Positions 1 through 8,461 of a stretch of DNA of 39,006 nt are shown here, piece by piece. The translations under genes and the position numbers were made by a program. Below the pieces are notes generated by a model. That model was not told the origin of the DNA, did not search any database, and was given only the letters and a program-made list of their open reading frames with translations. Where the stretch lies: assembly GCA_035533015.1 (NCBI GenBank), contig DATLUQ010000057.1, positions 1 through 39,006 on the forward strand, given 5' to 3'. Positions within the stretch are counted from its first letter, which is position 1. Every line of letters begins with the position of its first letter. This DNA is from Gemmatimonadaceae bacterium (lineage in GTDB: Bacteria; Gemmatimonadota; Gemmatimonadetes; Gemmatimonadales; Gemmatimonadaceae).

Positions 1-105
1 GAGTTCCTGGCGCGGCCCGACTCGTACGAATGCGAAACGGAGCGGCTACAGCGCCGGATGGCGCTTTACGGTCTCGTCGTGCGTCTGGAATTGGTTGGCG
101 ACTGA
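1..105 (+). CDS. Possible 3' end of a gene entering from the left
   Basis: Frame 1 is open from the first base to a TGA at 103-105, giving 34 codons with strongly G/C third positions, as in real genes here. The encoded tail (EFLARPDSYECETERL...) matches nothing I recognise. It would overlap the convergent amidase gene by about 60 bases, more than is usual, so it may be chance. The sequence left of the window would decide. Confidence 0.22.
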   Translation, partial: EFLARPDSYECETERLQRRMALYGLVVRLELVGD

Positions 106-1851
106 CAGGATCAAGTCGTCGTTGTAGAGATTGCCGATGATCTGCGCGCAGATCGGCTGCGGCTTGAGTTCCGGCGCCGGCTCTGGGGGCGCCGCGCCGC
201 GCCGGCCGCCGCCGAATACCTGCGGCACGTCGAACTTGTACGGTAGGACGGCGCTGGGATGCCCGGTCTGCGCGTTGTACCCGACGTCGGCGAACGGGGC
301 GCCGATGTACATGTCGAGATCCTTCAAGAACTCGGCCCACTTCGAAATCAGGATGTAACGCCGCCGCTCGGTCTGTAGGAACTCGAATCCCGGGATGCGG
401 CGCCCGTTCACGAATCGCGGGTTCCAGTCGGCCGGCGCCATCGGATTGGCTGGTGCCGCCCCGCGGCCGCCGCCCTCACGGCCATTGCCAGCTCCCCGCG
501 CCGGCAATGGCGGCAGGTTGTTGAGATCGAGCCCGATCTCCTTGGCCTTGATCTGCACGTACGAATCGAACGCGGCAGCGTCCTCCACGTCGAGGCCGCC
601 TGACCCGCGGCTGATTCCCGCCACCGTCGGTCGCGCCCCGATGGTCACCGGCTTCATGCCGAGCTCGCGCAGCTTGTCCACCAGTTCCTTGGGCGCCTGG
701 TCATCTACTCCGATGCGCATCGACGCCACGTCAACATGGCGATTGAACTGGAAGGGCATAGTCACCGTGGACGGATCCTTCTCGTCCACCCCATGAATGA
801 CGTTGAACACCATCGCCGCGTCCTCGCTCGTGCGCACGATGGGACCCACGCGATCCTGCGACCAGGCGAGCACCATCCCGCCATAGCGGCTCACACTGCC
901 GAAGGTCGGTCGGAGCGCGCTCAAGCCGCAGCGAATGGTCGGCGACACGATCGACCCCGAGGTCTCCGTGCCGATACCGAAGGCGACGCACCCGGCGGCG
1001 GTTGCCGACGCGGGGCCGGCCGATGAACCGCTCGATCCCTGCGACAGATTCCACGGATTGTTGGTACGTCCACGGAACCACTGATCGTTCTGCGCGAAGA
1101 GCCCGGTGGCCAGCTTGGCGATCAACACCGCACCGGCATCCCGGAGGCGTACGACCACCTCGGCGTCCTCGTCGATGATGCGGTTCTCGAAGTCCTTGGC
1201 GCCCCACGTGGTGGGGACGCCCTTGGTGGCGAACAGGTCCTTGATGCCGTAGGGCAGACCGTGGAGGGGGCCGCGATACTTTCCCGCCGCGATCTCGGCG
1301 TCGGCGCGTGCCGCTTCAGCGCGGGCCTGGTCTTCCATGATCGTCACGGCGCAGAGCAGGATCGGATTGAGCCGTTTGATGCGTGTGAGATAGATGTCGG
1401 TGAGGCGAGCCGACGTGATGCGCCGCGCCTTGAGCATCGCCGAGAGGCGGTGTGCGGGAAGAAAGGCGATGTCGTCGTCCGACGCCGGTACGGCACCGGC
1501 CCACGGTTCGGGTTCGTAGGTGCCGCGGTCGAAGGCGCGAGCGCCACGCTCGCGGACGAGCTTCTCCATGAGTGCGCCTGTCCCGCCGGGGTACGGCTGG
1601 AACTGCAGCGCCGGCGATTCGCCGTTGCCGAGTGGAACCGGTGGCTCCTCCTGTTGCCGCTGTTGTCCGCCGGCGGTGGCAGCGCCGCGCGCCTGGGCGT
1701 GCGCCGGTTCGACGCCGAGCGTCGTGGCCGCGGCGGCGACCAGGGAGAGGAAGACGAAGTGGCGGCGGTCGATGCCGAGCGCTTCCTCGTCGAAGTCGGT
1801 GGCTTCCAGTTGGGCCTGGGTCTGCTCAAGCAGTTCTTCGGGGTTGGTCAC
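46..1851 (-). CDS. Tat-exported amidase (amidase-signature family)
   Basis: Hydrolase of the amidase-signature family (GatA/FAAH relatives), predicted to cleave an amide bond outside the cytoplasm; the substrate is unknown. The 601-residue product starts at a GTG preceded by GAGG. Residues 29-52 look like a Tat signal (RRHFVFLSLVAAAA, then AHA). The Ser-cisSer-Lys triad is visible: Lys204 in YGIKD, Ser276 in GSSGSSAGP and Ser300 in TETSGSIVSP. The core aligns with exported amidases rather than true GatA, and no gatB or gatC is nearby, so a tRNA role is unlikely. Odd features are a Gln/Pro-rich linker after the signal and two Gly/Arg/Pro-rich insertions near residues 450-475 and 550-570. It is divergent from the PaiB-like gene. 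Confidence 0.88.
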   Translation of the reverse strand: MTNPEELLEQTQAQLEATDFDEEALGIDRRHFVFLSLVAAAATTLGVEPAHAQARGAATAGGQQRQQEEPPVPLGNGESPALQFQPYPGGTGALMEKLVRERGARAFDRGTYEPEPWAGAVPASDDDIAFLPAHRLSAMLKARRITSARLTDIYLTRIKRLNPILLCAVTIMEDQARAEAARADAEIAAGKYRGPLHGLPYGIKDLFATKGVPTTWGAKDFENRIIDEDAEVVVRLRDAGAVLIAKLATGLFAQNDQWFRGRTNNPWNLSQGSSGSSAGPASATAAGCVAFGIGTETSGSIVSPTIRCGLSALRPTFGSVSRYGGMVLAWSQDRVGPIVRTSEDAAMVFNVIHGVDEKDPSTVTMPFQFNRHVDVASMRIGVDDQAPKELVDKLRELGMKPVTIGARPTVAGISRGSGGLDVEDAAAFDSYVQIKAKEIGLDLNNLPPLPARGAGNGREGGGRGAAPANPMAPADWNPRFVNGRRIPGFEFLQTERRRYILISKWAEFLKDLDMYIGAPFADVGYNAQTGHPSAVLPYKFDVPQVFGGGRRGAAPPEPAPELKPQPICAQIIGNLYNDDLILSVANQFQTHDETVKRHPAL

Positions 1852-2014
1852 GGCTGGCCTCGGGTGGCGGTTGAGCGAACAGCGGACGCGACCAGAGAAT
1901 TGCGCACGGAAGACAAAATTGCCAGACCCCCGAGCCCTGCGCCGCCCTTCCCCTCTCCACCGGTGGGTAGCATCGTTGACCCACCGTCACCACCAGCTCC
2001 CGCCCCGCCACGCG

Positions 2015-2653
2015 ATGTACACCCCCGGCCAGTTCGCGGAAACCCGCATCGATGTTCTGCACGAGCTCATTCGGGCCCATCCCTTGGGCGCGCTCGTCAC
2101 GCTCACGCCCGACGGACTCGATGCCAATCACACGCCGTTCGAGATCGATCCCGATCCGGCGCCGTTCGGGACGCTGCGCGGGCACGTCGCGCGCGCGAAC
2201 TCGCAGTGGCGCGACGCGGCAGGTGAACTGGACGCGTTGGTGATCTTCCAGGGTCCCGACCGGTACATCTCGCCTTCCTGGTATGAGGCCAAGCGGGAGT
2301 CGGGCGAGGTGGTGCCGACGTGGAACTACGCGGTGGTCCATGCCCGCGGTCCCTTGCGGGTGATTGAAGACGAGACGTGGTTACGCGCATTCGTCGACAA
2401 GCTCACGAACCGCTACGAAGCCGGGCGTGCCGAGTCATGGAAGGTGGAAGACGCCCCCGCCGACTTCGTCCGCAAGCTCCTCGGTGCGATCGTCGGAATA
2501 GAAATTCCGATCTCACAACTGGCGGGCAAGTGGAAGGTCAGCCAGAACCGTCCAGCCCGGGACCGGGATGGGGTCGTTGGCGGCCTGATGGCTGAAGGCG
2601 GGGCGCCGGCGGAAGCGATGGCCGAGTTGGTCCGCCGCTTCGGGCACGGGTAG
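2015..2653 (+). CDS. PaiB-family FMN-binding protein (putative negative regulator)
   Basis: The 212-residue protein matches the PaiB family along its whole length, which is the normal family size. It begins MYTPGQF like Bacillus PaiB. It carries FQGPDRYISPSWY (residues 78-90), VPTWNYAVVH (100-109) and the C-terminal KWKVSQNR (172-179), the blocks that form the flavin-binding split barrel. Family members are annotated as FMN-binding negative transcriptional regulators, after genetic work in Bacillus on sporulation and protease genes. There is no helix-turn-helix, so DNA binding is not evident; an FMN-dependent oxidoreductase or sensor role is equally possible. The ATG at 2015 is chosen because homology begins exactly there, although the frame stays open upstream. 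No paiA acetyltransferase is adjacent. Confidence 0.88.
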   Translation: MYTPGQFAETRIDVLHELIRAHPLGALVTLTPDGLDANHTPFEIDPDPAPFGTLRGHVARANSQWRDAAGELDALVIFQGPDRYISPSWYEAKRESGEVVPTWNYAVVHARGPLRVIEDETWLRAFVDKLTNRYEAGRAESWKVEDAPADFVRKLLGAIVGIEIPISQLAGKWKVSQNRPARDRDGVVGGLMAEGGAPAEAMAELVRRFGHG

Positions 2654-2686
2654 GCGGCGGGGCCCCGTCAGGTTCTGCCCGCCGCC
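2653..2686. terminator. GC-rich hairpin between convergent genes
   Basis: A perfect 9-bp inverted repeat (GGCGGCGGG at 2653-2661, CCCGCCGCC at 2678-2686) with a 16-base loop begins at the stop codon of the PaiB-like gene and lies before the end of the convergent metallopeptidase gene. It is placed to stop transcription from both sides. There is no T-run, so it is a hairpin-type, possibly Rho-assisted, terminator. Confidence 0.55.
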
Positions 2687-2713
2687 GCCCGATCGCCCGT
2701 CCTGTAAGCCGGC

Positions 2714-4630
2714 CTACTTCGCCTTCCAGTTGTTGTTCGACGTGTCGGCGTCCATCCAGATGCCGCCGTCGAGAGTAAGCGCTCTGACCGTCTTCCCCGT
2801 TGGTACGGTCACCGTCGTCCGTTGTTGATTGGTCTTCCAGATGGCCGACGTCTCGTGGACGACGTCGCTGGTGCCGTCGGCGTACTGGAGGTGGAGGTCG
2901 ACTGGCGCGTCCATCCCGCCGATGTTGTCGATGACGACGGCATAGCCGCCGCGTGCTCTGGTGACGCTCCGGACCGCGAGATCGATGTAGGCATTGCTGA
3001 AGAACCAGTCGTTCCAGAACCAGTTGAGATTCTGGCCGGCCACGTTGCTGAACGTGTTGAAGAAGTCCCACGGGGTCGGATGTTTGCCGTGCCAACGATC
3101 CATGTATGCGTGGAGGCACTTCTTGAACGTCGCGTCGCCCAACATGTCCTTCATGGCGAGGTAGCCGAGGGCGGGCTTGCCATAGGCGTTGATGCCATAG
3201 GCACCGCCGGTCAGCGCATCGGCCGGTGTAACAATGGGCAGATCTTCGAGCGGGGATGGGTCGTGCGCCCATCGATTCACGCGGAACTGTTCGAAGAGCG
3301 TCGTGGCCTTGTCCACCCCCATATCCACACGGTTGATGAGATATTCGAAGGTCGTGGCCCACCCTTCATCCATGAATGCATATCGAGTCTCGTTCGTGCC
3401 CATGTAGAAAGGCATGTAGGTGTGCGCGATCTCGTGCGCGGCCACGAACTGGGCGAACGGCGGGTCGGCGTACGACTCGTCGTTTGCCATCATCGGGTAC
3501 TCCATGCCCGCGCCGCCCTGGAATTCGGTGGTCTTCTCATACGGGTAAGCGACCCCGGGCCACTGGCGCGATAGGAAGTCCAGGGCGTGGCGGCCGAACT
3601 GGACCATCTGATGGAAGTCCGCCGCGGTATCGTTGTACGCGGCCTGGACGCTCGCGCGGCGGTGCGTGGCATCGTCCACGACCACGCTCGCCGCGTCCCA
3701 GTCGTAGTGGTCGCTCAAGCCGAATGCCATGTCCGGAATGTCGGCAGCCGTGAAGCGCCAGCTGTTCATCGGCTGCTGCATCGTGACGGCCCCGCCATGG
3801 ATCTCCACCCCGGTGGCCACGTGGACCGTCGAATCGGAGGTGAATGAAGCGCGGTACCGCGCGAGCGGCCCGGGCTGGAGTAGCTGCGCCGCGTCGGTCA
3901 GCGTCCCGGTGCCCCACACCACGAAGTTCGCTGGCACGTCGAAGGTCACATCGTAGTCGTTGAAGTCGCTGTAGAACTCGTGGCCGGCGTGGTCCATCGT
4001 GTCCCAGCCGTTGTAATCGTCGTAGACCGCGACGCGCGGATAGAAGTACGCAACGTAGAACGTGGTGGAGTCGATCACGCCCTGGCGGCTGGGCCGCTGG
4101 GGCAGGTCGTAGTACCACCGGAAGGCCAGGTGCACGGAGTCGTGCGGTGCCAGCATGGCGGGCAGCTTCACCGGCTGCCAGGTGAAGTAGCGCGGGCTGT
4201 TGTCCCACGCTTCGGCCTTGCCGTTCACCGCGAACGACCGGATATGGACGCCCGAGGTGAGCCCTTCCTCCGAGGTGCCGCCGTCGCGCGGCGCGCCGGG
4301 CCTGTGGGAGTTCGGGAACAGCTTGATGACCAGCGCCCTGAGCGTGTCGGGGCTGTTGTTGAAATACGTGATCTCCTCGGTGCCCGCGATCCGGCGGTCG
4401 GGGGGCAGGGCCGTGACCGTGATCGTATAGCGCCCGCGGTTCTGCCAGTACCGGGGGCCCGGCAGTCCGTCGAGGGTTCGCGTGCCGTTCGCCACGGCCT
4501 GCTTCATGTTGCGCGGCATGTTCAGCGACTGTGCGGACCCCCGCGTGGGAGTCAGCGGCACGAAGAGAAAGGCGAGTACCGACGCTCGGCGCGCGATCCG
4601 CCGAGCACGATTCAGTGAATGGGTCATCAT
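2714..4630 (-). CDS. Secreted M1-family metallopeptidase
   Basis: Zinc aminopeptidase-like protein of the gluzincin M1 family. From the chosen start it has 638 residues. The zinc site is clear: HEIAH at 399-403 and the third ligand Glu422 in FMDEGWA, the HExxH-18x-E spacing of M1 enzymes. A GAGMEYP block (374-380) corresponds to the GxMEN exopeptidase motif and suggests binding of a free amino terminus. The N-terminus has an Arg-rich stretch followed by a hydrophobic segment ending GSAQ, a signal peptide. Two consecutive ATGs (4630 and 4627) follow AAGGGAG by about 12 bases. An upstream ATG at 4678 is less likely because it would add a long charged leader before the signal. Role: peptide degradation in periplasm or outside the cell. 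Confidence 0.88.
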   Translation of the reverse strand: MMTHSLNRARRIARRASVLAFLFVPLTPTRGSAQSLNMPRNMKQAVANGTRTLDGLPGPRYWQNRGRYTITVTALPPDRRIAGTEEITYFNNSPDTLRALVIKLFPNSHRPGAPRDGGTSEEGLTSGVHIRSFAVNGKAEAWDNSPRYFTWQPVKLPAMLAPHDSVHLAFRWYYDLPQRPSRQGVIDSTTFYVAYFYPRVAVYDDYNGWDTMDHAGHEFYSDFNDYDVTFDVPANFVVWGTGTLTDAAQLLQPGPLARYRASFTSDSTVHVATGVEIHGGAVTMQQPMNSWRFTAADIPDMAFGLSDHYDWDAASVVVDDATHRRASVQAAYNDTAADFHQMVQFGRHALDFLSRQWPGVAYPYEKTTEFQGGAGMEYPMMANDESYADPPFAQFVAAHEIAHTYMPFYMGTNETRYAFMDEGWATTFEYLINRVDMGVDKATTLFEQFRVNRWAHDPSPLEDLPIVTPADALTGGAYGINAYGKPALGYLAMKDMLGDATFKKCLHAYMDRWHGKHPTPWDFFNTFSNVAGQNLNWFWNDWFFSNAYIDLAVRSVTRARGGYAVVIDNIGGMDAPVDLHLQYADGTSDVVHETSAIWKTNQQRTTVTVPTGKTVRALTLDGGIWMDADTSNNNWKAK

Positions 4631-4858
4631 TGAGGTTCGGGTCTCCCTTGCGAGAGTGCGTCGAGATGTGTTGGACATCCCCTGAAAAAAAATGGCGTGA
4701 ATCCCAGTCGGGCGATAGTCCGCACGACAGCAGATGGCGACGGCGTCCGCCCCCAATCGGGGGTGCCGCTACCGGGCAGGGGCGTCGGGTGGGCGTGGCG
4801 ACTTGCCAGTGCGGCAATAGCAGGGCATTGTGGATGCTGGGGTCGACCGGAGAATGCG

Positions 4859-5203
4859 ATGACGCCACAATCGGAAGAACTGCTGTTCGTGGGCATCAAG
4901 AATTGCGTCGTTGCGATCGATCGACGCAATGGATTCGAGGCGTGGCGCGTGAAGCTCAAAGGATCGAGCTTCGTCACCGTGCTCTGGGACGGTGACGGCC
5001 TGTTTGCCGCCAGTCAGGGCGAGGTGTTTCGCCTCGATCCGAACACGGGTGCGGTCCTCTGGACCAATCCGATGAAGGGCCTGGGCCTTGGCGTCGTGAG
5101 CCTCGCGGCGATGCGACGGCCGGAGTCGCACACATCGTACGAGACGATTGCCGAGCAGAAGCACCGCGAGGCCGCTGCCGCGACGGCTGCCGCCACCGCT
5201 TAG
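4859..5203 (+). CDS. Small PQQ-repeat-like beta-propeller fragment protein
   Basis: A 114-residue protein beginning MTPQSEELLFVG behind a GGAG ribosome site. Two to three short repeats of the type FVGIKNCVVAIDRRNGFEAWR and LFAASQGEVFRLDPNTGAVLWTN are typical PQQ/WD-like blades, in which a strand is followed by a D-x-x-x-G turn and a Trp. Full PQQ propellers need six to eight blades, so this protein must oligomerise, cap another protein or be a relic. It ends in a charged, Ala-rich tail. No signal peptide is seen. It lies 28 bases before the GH127 gene on the same strand and is probably co-transcribed with it. The region upstream contains a CCCCC-AATC-GGGGG hairpin at 4750-4763. Function unknown. 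Confidence 0.72.
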   Translation: MTPQSEELLFVGIKNCVVAIDRRNGFEAWRVKLKGSSFVTVLWDGDGLFAASQGEVFRLDPNTGAVLWTNPMKGLGLGVVSLAAMRRPESHTSYETIAEQKHREAAAATAAATA

Positions 5204-5231
5204 CCCCATCCCTCACCCGCCCGCCGCCACC

Positions 5232-7724
5232 ATGCCCTCATCCAGACGCGACTTTCTCGCCCTCTCCGCCTCCGCTGCCGCGGCGCTCTCGCTCGGCATT
5301 CGCGGAAGTGCCAGCGCCGCGGAACTCTCCGCCAACGAACGACGCGCCCGAGCCGCCGACCCGATTTCCCAGAAAATGCTGCGCGCCCGACCCGTGCCGT
5401 TGGGCGACGTGCGCGTGCTCGGTGGCCCGCTCAAGCAGGCCCAGGAACTGGACGCCGCGTACCTCCTGTCGCTCGATCCGGATCGGATGCTCGCGTACTA
5501 CAGAATCCGCGCCGGGCTCGTCCCCAAGGCACCGGGTTACACCGGCTGGGACGGCGACGGCCACAATCTCACGGGTCACATCGCGGGCCACCATCTCTCG
5601 GCGGTGAGCCTCATGTATCTCGCCACCGGCGATGCGCGCTTCAAGGCGCGGGCCGACTATCTGGTGGCCGGCTTGAAGGAAGTGCAGGACAAGAATGGCG
5701 ACGGGTACCTGAGCGCGCTGGAGAATGGGCGCAAGGCGTTTGGCGAACTGCACGACGGCGTGATTCGCTCGGCGCCATTCGATCTCAACGGCCTCTGGTC
5801 ACCGTGGTACACGCTGCACAAGACCTTTGCCGGACTGCGCGACGCCTACCGGCACACCGGGAACCCGACGGCGCTCGAGGTGGAAACGAAATTCGCGGCC
5901 TGGGCAGACGGCATTCTCGCTCCGCTGAACGAGGCGCAATTGGCGGCGATGCTCAACACCGAGCAAGGAGGCATGAACGAGGTGCTGGCCGACCTGTGGG
6001 CCGATACCGGCGACGCGCGGTGGCTGGCCCTGTCGTACAAGTTCGAGCACCACGCGTTCACCGACCCGCTCAAGCGCGGGCAGGACAACCTCGACGGTAA
6101 GCACGCCAACTGCCAGGTGCCCAAGCTCGTCGGCTCGGCCGAGCGGTTCGGCTACACGGGTGACGCCGGTGATCTGCTGGCGGCGTCGTTCTTCTGGGAC
6201 ACCGTCGTGCAGCACCACACGTATGCCAGTGGGGGCCACGGGCTGTCCGAGTACTTCGGGCCCGCCGACGCGTGGGGCGTCCGGATCGACGGACGAACGT
6301 GCGAGTCGTGCAATGTTTATAATATGCTAAAGCTGACGCGCCGGCTGTTCTCCGTGCGCCCCGACGCGTTCTACGCCGACTTCCAGGAGCGCGCGCTGTT
6401 CAACCACCAGCTGTCATCCATCGACCCGGCCGATGGCGACATGTCGTACATGGTGCCGGTCGGGCGTGCCGAACAGCAGGAATACCAGGACATGCAGCGG
6501 GACTTCACCTGCTGTGTGGGCACGGGGATGGAAAACCACGCGCTGGTGGGCCACGGCGTGTATTACGAATCGGACGATACACGGTGGGTCACGGTATTCG
6601 TGCCGTCTACGGCACGGTTCAGCGACGGGACGCGGTTCGCGATGGCCACCGATTTCCCCGACGGCGGCTCGGCCACACTCACCATCACGCCGCCGGCGCC
6701 GACGGCGTTCACGCTCGCCATCCGGCGGCCGAGTTGGGCGGGCGACGGGTTCCGTGTTCGAGTCAATGGGCAGGAGGTGCCGCAACCCCCGCTCGGTAGC
6801 CTGCAACCCGGCCGCGCCGGTGGCCGCCTGGTGAGTCAGGACCCGCGCGTCCTGTCGCCCAGCACCTTCGTGGAGTTGAAACGCACGTGGAACGCGGGAG
6901 ACGTCGTGGAGTTGACGCTTCCCAAGACGCTCCGGTTCGAGACGACGCCGGATGACCCGAGCGTGACGGCGATCATGTGGGGCCCGCTAGCGCTCGCCGC
7001 CGATCTGGGCCCGCGGCGCGAAGGACGTGCCGCGTTCACGAAGCCGCCCGTGCCGGTGATGGTCGCGGCGGGACGTCCGCTGGACGACTGGGTGGTGCCC
7101 GCCACGCCGGCCGGCAATTTCACGGTGCGTCAGGTGGCGCGGGTCCCCGAGGCCCCATCGCCGGCAGGGGACGTCGCTCTGGCGCCCTTCTATCGGACGT
7201 ACGAGCGCACGTACAGTCTCTACCTGGACGTGGTCACACCGACCGAGTTCGACCGGCGGGTGGCGGGGATCGCTGCCGAACGGGACCGGCAGCGCGCACT
7301 CGACGCGGCGACGATCGCGTTCGTGCGTCCGGGAACCCGGGAGGATGATGCGCTCTTCCATTACCAGAGCGCCCCCGTCGACCGGCCCGCGGAACGCACG
7401 GAGGGTCGTCCGGGCCGAGGCGGGGCGGGCTGGTTCTCCTACGTACTGCCGGTGGAGCCGGGCGTCCCCGCTGCACTCGTGGTCACGTATTACAACGAGC
7501 CCGGCCTCACACCGACGACCGGTGACTTTAGCATTATCATAAATGGAACGACGATCGGCACGTTCGTGCCGAACGCCGGAGCGAGCGGCTTCTTCGATGC
7601 CCGTTATGCGGTGCCGGAGGCGCTCACTCGCGGCAAGTCGACGGTCACCGTCCGGTTCGATGCGGGCGCTCATGGTCGCATCGCCCCGGTGTTCGGCGTG
7701 CGCACGGTGCGGGCGGGATCGTAA
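5232..7724 (+). CDS. GH127 beta-L-arabinofuranosidase, Tat-exported
   Basis: Glycoside hydrolase of family 127 (formerly DUF1680), 830 residues. Known members release L-arabinofuranose from plant cell-wall glycans and glycoproteins with a zinc-bound cysteine nucleophile. By alignment with the Bifidobacterium enzyme I assign Glu340 (SEYFG, acid/base), Glu358 and Cys360 (CESCN), and Cys427-Cys428 (FTCCVG), the first being the nucleophile. The N-terminus SRRDFLALSASAAAALSLG is a twin-arginine signal. An alpha/alpha barrel fills residues 50-430, beta-rich domains follow, and the last 180 residues form an extra beta-sandwich seen in many members. The ATG at 5232 is chosen because the Tat motif starts just after it. 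Two AT-rich rare-codon clusters (6312-6332, 7527-7547) stand out from the surrounding codon use. Confidence 0.92.
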   Translation: MPSSRRDFLALSASAAAALSLGIRGSASAAELSANERRARAADPISQKMLRARPVPLGDVRVLGGPLKQAQELDAAYLLSLDPDRMLAYYRIRAGLVPKAPGYTGWDGDGHNLTGHIAGHHLSAVSLMYLATGDARFKARADYLVAGLKEVQDKNGDGYLSALENGRKAFGELHDGVIRSAPFDLNGLWSPWYTLHKTFAGLRDAYRHTGNPTALEVETKFAAWADGILAPLNEAQLAAMLNTEQGGMNEVLADLWADTGDARWLALSYKFEHHAFTDPLKRGQDNLDGKHANCQVPKLVGSAERFGYTGDAGDLLAASFFWDTVVQHHTYASGGHGLSEYFGPADAWGVRIDGRTCESCNVYNMLKLTRRLFSVRPDAFYADFQERALFNHQLSSIDPADGDMSYMVPVGRAEQQEYQDMQRDFTCCVGTGMENHALVGHGVYYESDDTRWVTVFVPSTARFSDGTRFAMATDFPDGGSATLTITPPAPTAFTLAIRRPSWAGDGFRVRVNGQEVPQPPLGSLQPGRAGGRLVSQDPRVLSPSTFVELKRTWNAGDVVELTLPKTLRFETTPDDPSVTAIMWGPLALAADLGPRREGRAAFTKPPVPVMVAAGRPLDDWVVPATPAGNFTVRQVARVPEAPSPAGDVALAPFYRTYERTYSLYLDVVTPTEFDRRVAGIAAERDRQRALDAATIAFVRPGTREDDALFHYQSAPVDRPAERTEGRPGRGGAGWFSYVLPVEPGVPAALVVTYYNEPGLTPTTGDFSIIINGTTIGTFVPNAGASGFFDARYAVPEALTRGKSTVTVRFDAGAHGRIAPVFGVRTVRAGS

Positions 7725-7769
7725 GGCGGCCGTCGTCCAGCCGTTGTCTCGGGGCGGGTGTGACATTGA

Positions 7770-7787
7770 AGCAAGTACCCACTTGCT
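7770..7787. promoter_or_regulatory. Perfect inverted repeat, probable TetR operator
   Basis: AGCAAGT-ACCC-ACTTGCT is an 18-base perfect inverted repeat with 7-base arms, 33 bases before the tetR-like ATG. Palindromes of this length directly upstream are typical operators of autoregulated TetR proteins. Binding here would repress both the regulator and the efflux genes that follow. Inferred from position and symmetry only. Confidence 0.6.
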
Positions 7788-7820
7788 ACCGGAATGAGGA
7801 CCCGCTAGCCTCCGGGTCCT

Positions 7821-8426
7821 ATGGAAATCCGCGAACGAATTCTCGAAGCGGCCGCCCGCGTCTATGCCCTCCACGGCTATCGTGGCGCGACCACCAGGCT
7901 CATCGCCAACGAAGCCGGCGTCAATGAAGTCACCCTGTTCCGCACCTTCGGCTCGAAAGACTCCCTGTTCGAGGAACTGGCCCGCGATCAGGCAAATGCC
8001 ACGGTCGTCCCGGAACTTCCAGGCCACCCGGTAGATCCCGAGCGCGAACTCACCGAGTGGTGCCACGTCGTCCTCGACTCTCTGACGCGCGAGCGATCGT
8101 TTCTCCGTAAGTCGATGAGCGAGATGGAGGAACGTCCGCTGGCCGCCGAGGCCGCGTGCCGTGGGCCGCACTGCGCCGCTGAGGTGCTCGGGCGATACGT
8201 GGACGTGCTCACCACGTATGAGTTGGCGCAAACCGGCGGCGATACGGGCGCCGCGATCTCGATGCTGATGTCGTCGCTGTTCGGCGATGCGATGTGTCGC
8301 GAAATGATGCCCGGAGCGTTTCCCGAGCCGGCGGAAGACGCGCCGAACCGCTACGCGAAGTGTTTCCTGCGAGCTGCTGGCATGTCGCTTCGCGCGGCGC
8401 CGAAGTCGAAGGTCACGGCGGCCTGA
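7821..8426 (+). CDS. TetR/AcrR-family transcriptional repressor
   Basis: The 201-residue protein has the TetR N-terminal DNA-binding domain: RERILEAAARVYALHGYRGA followed by the helix-turn-helix TTRLIANEAGVNEVTLFRTF (residues 24-43) and the conserved FGSKDSLF. The C-terminal half, which would bind a ligand and form the dimer, is helical and has no recognisable ligand signature. It ends 35 bases before the tolC-like gene on the same strand and very likely governs the tripartite efflux operon, releasing its operator when a toxic compound binds. The start is the only ATG that gives the full domain. Confidence 0.92.
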   Translation: MEIRERILEAAARVYALHGYRGATTRLIANEAGVNEVTLFRTFGSKDSLFEELARDQANATVVPELPGHPVDPERELTEWCHVVLDSLTRERSFLRKSMSEMEERPLAAEAACRGPHCAAEVLGRYVDVLTTYELAQTGGDTGAAISMLMSSLFGDAMCREMMPGAFPEPAEDAPNRYAKCFLRAAGMSLRAAPKSKVTAA

Positions 8427-8461
8427 CGCCGCGGCCCGATCACCTTTCAACACTCCAAGAC

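Noticed and set aside
46-1851. GatA subunit of the tRNA amidotransferase.
   Set aside because: A Tat signal, non-GatA insertions and the absence of gatB and gatC point to an exported amidase.
6318-6323. A perfect TATAAT inside the GH127 gene as an internal promoter.
   Set aside because: No -35 element lies 16-19 bases upstream, there is no gene start downstream, and the bases encode the conserved CNVYNM segment.
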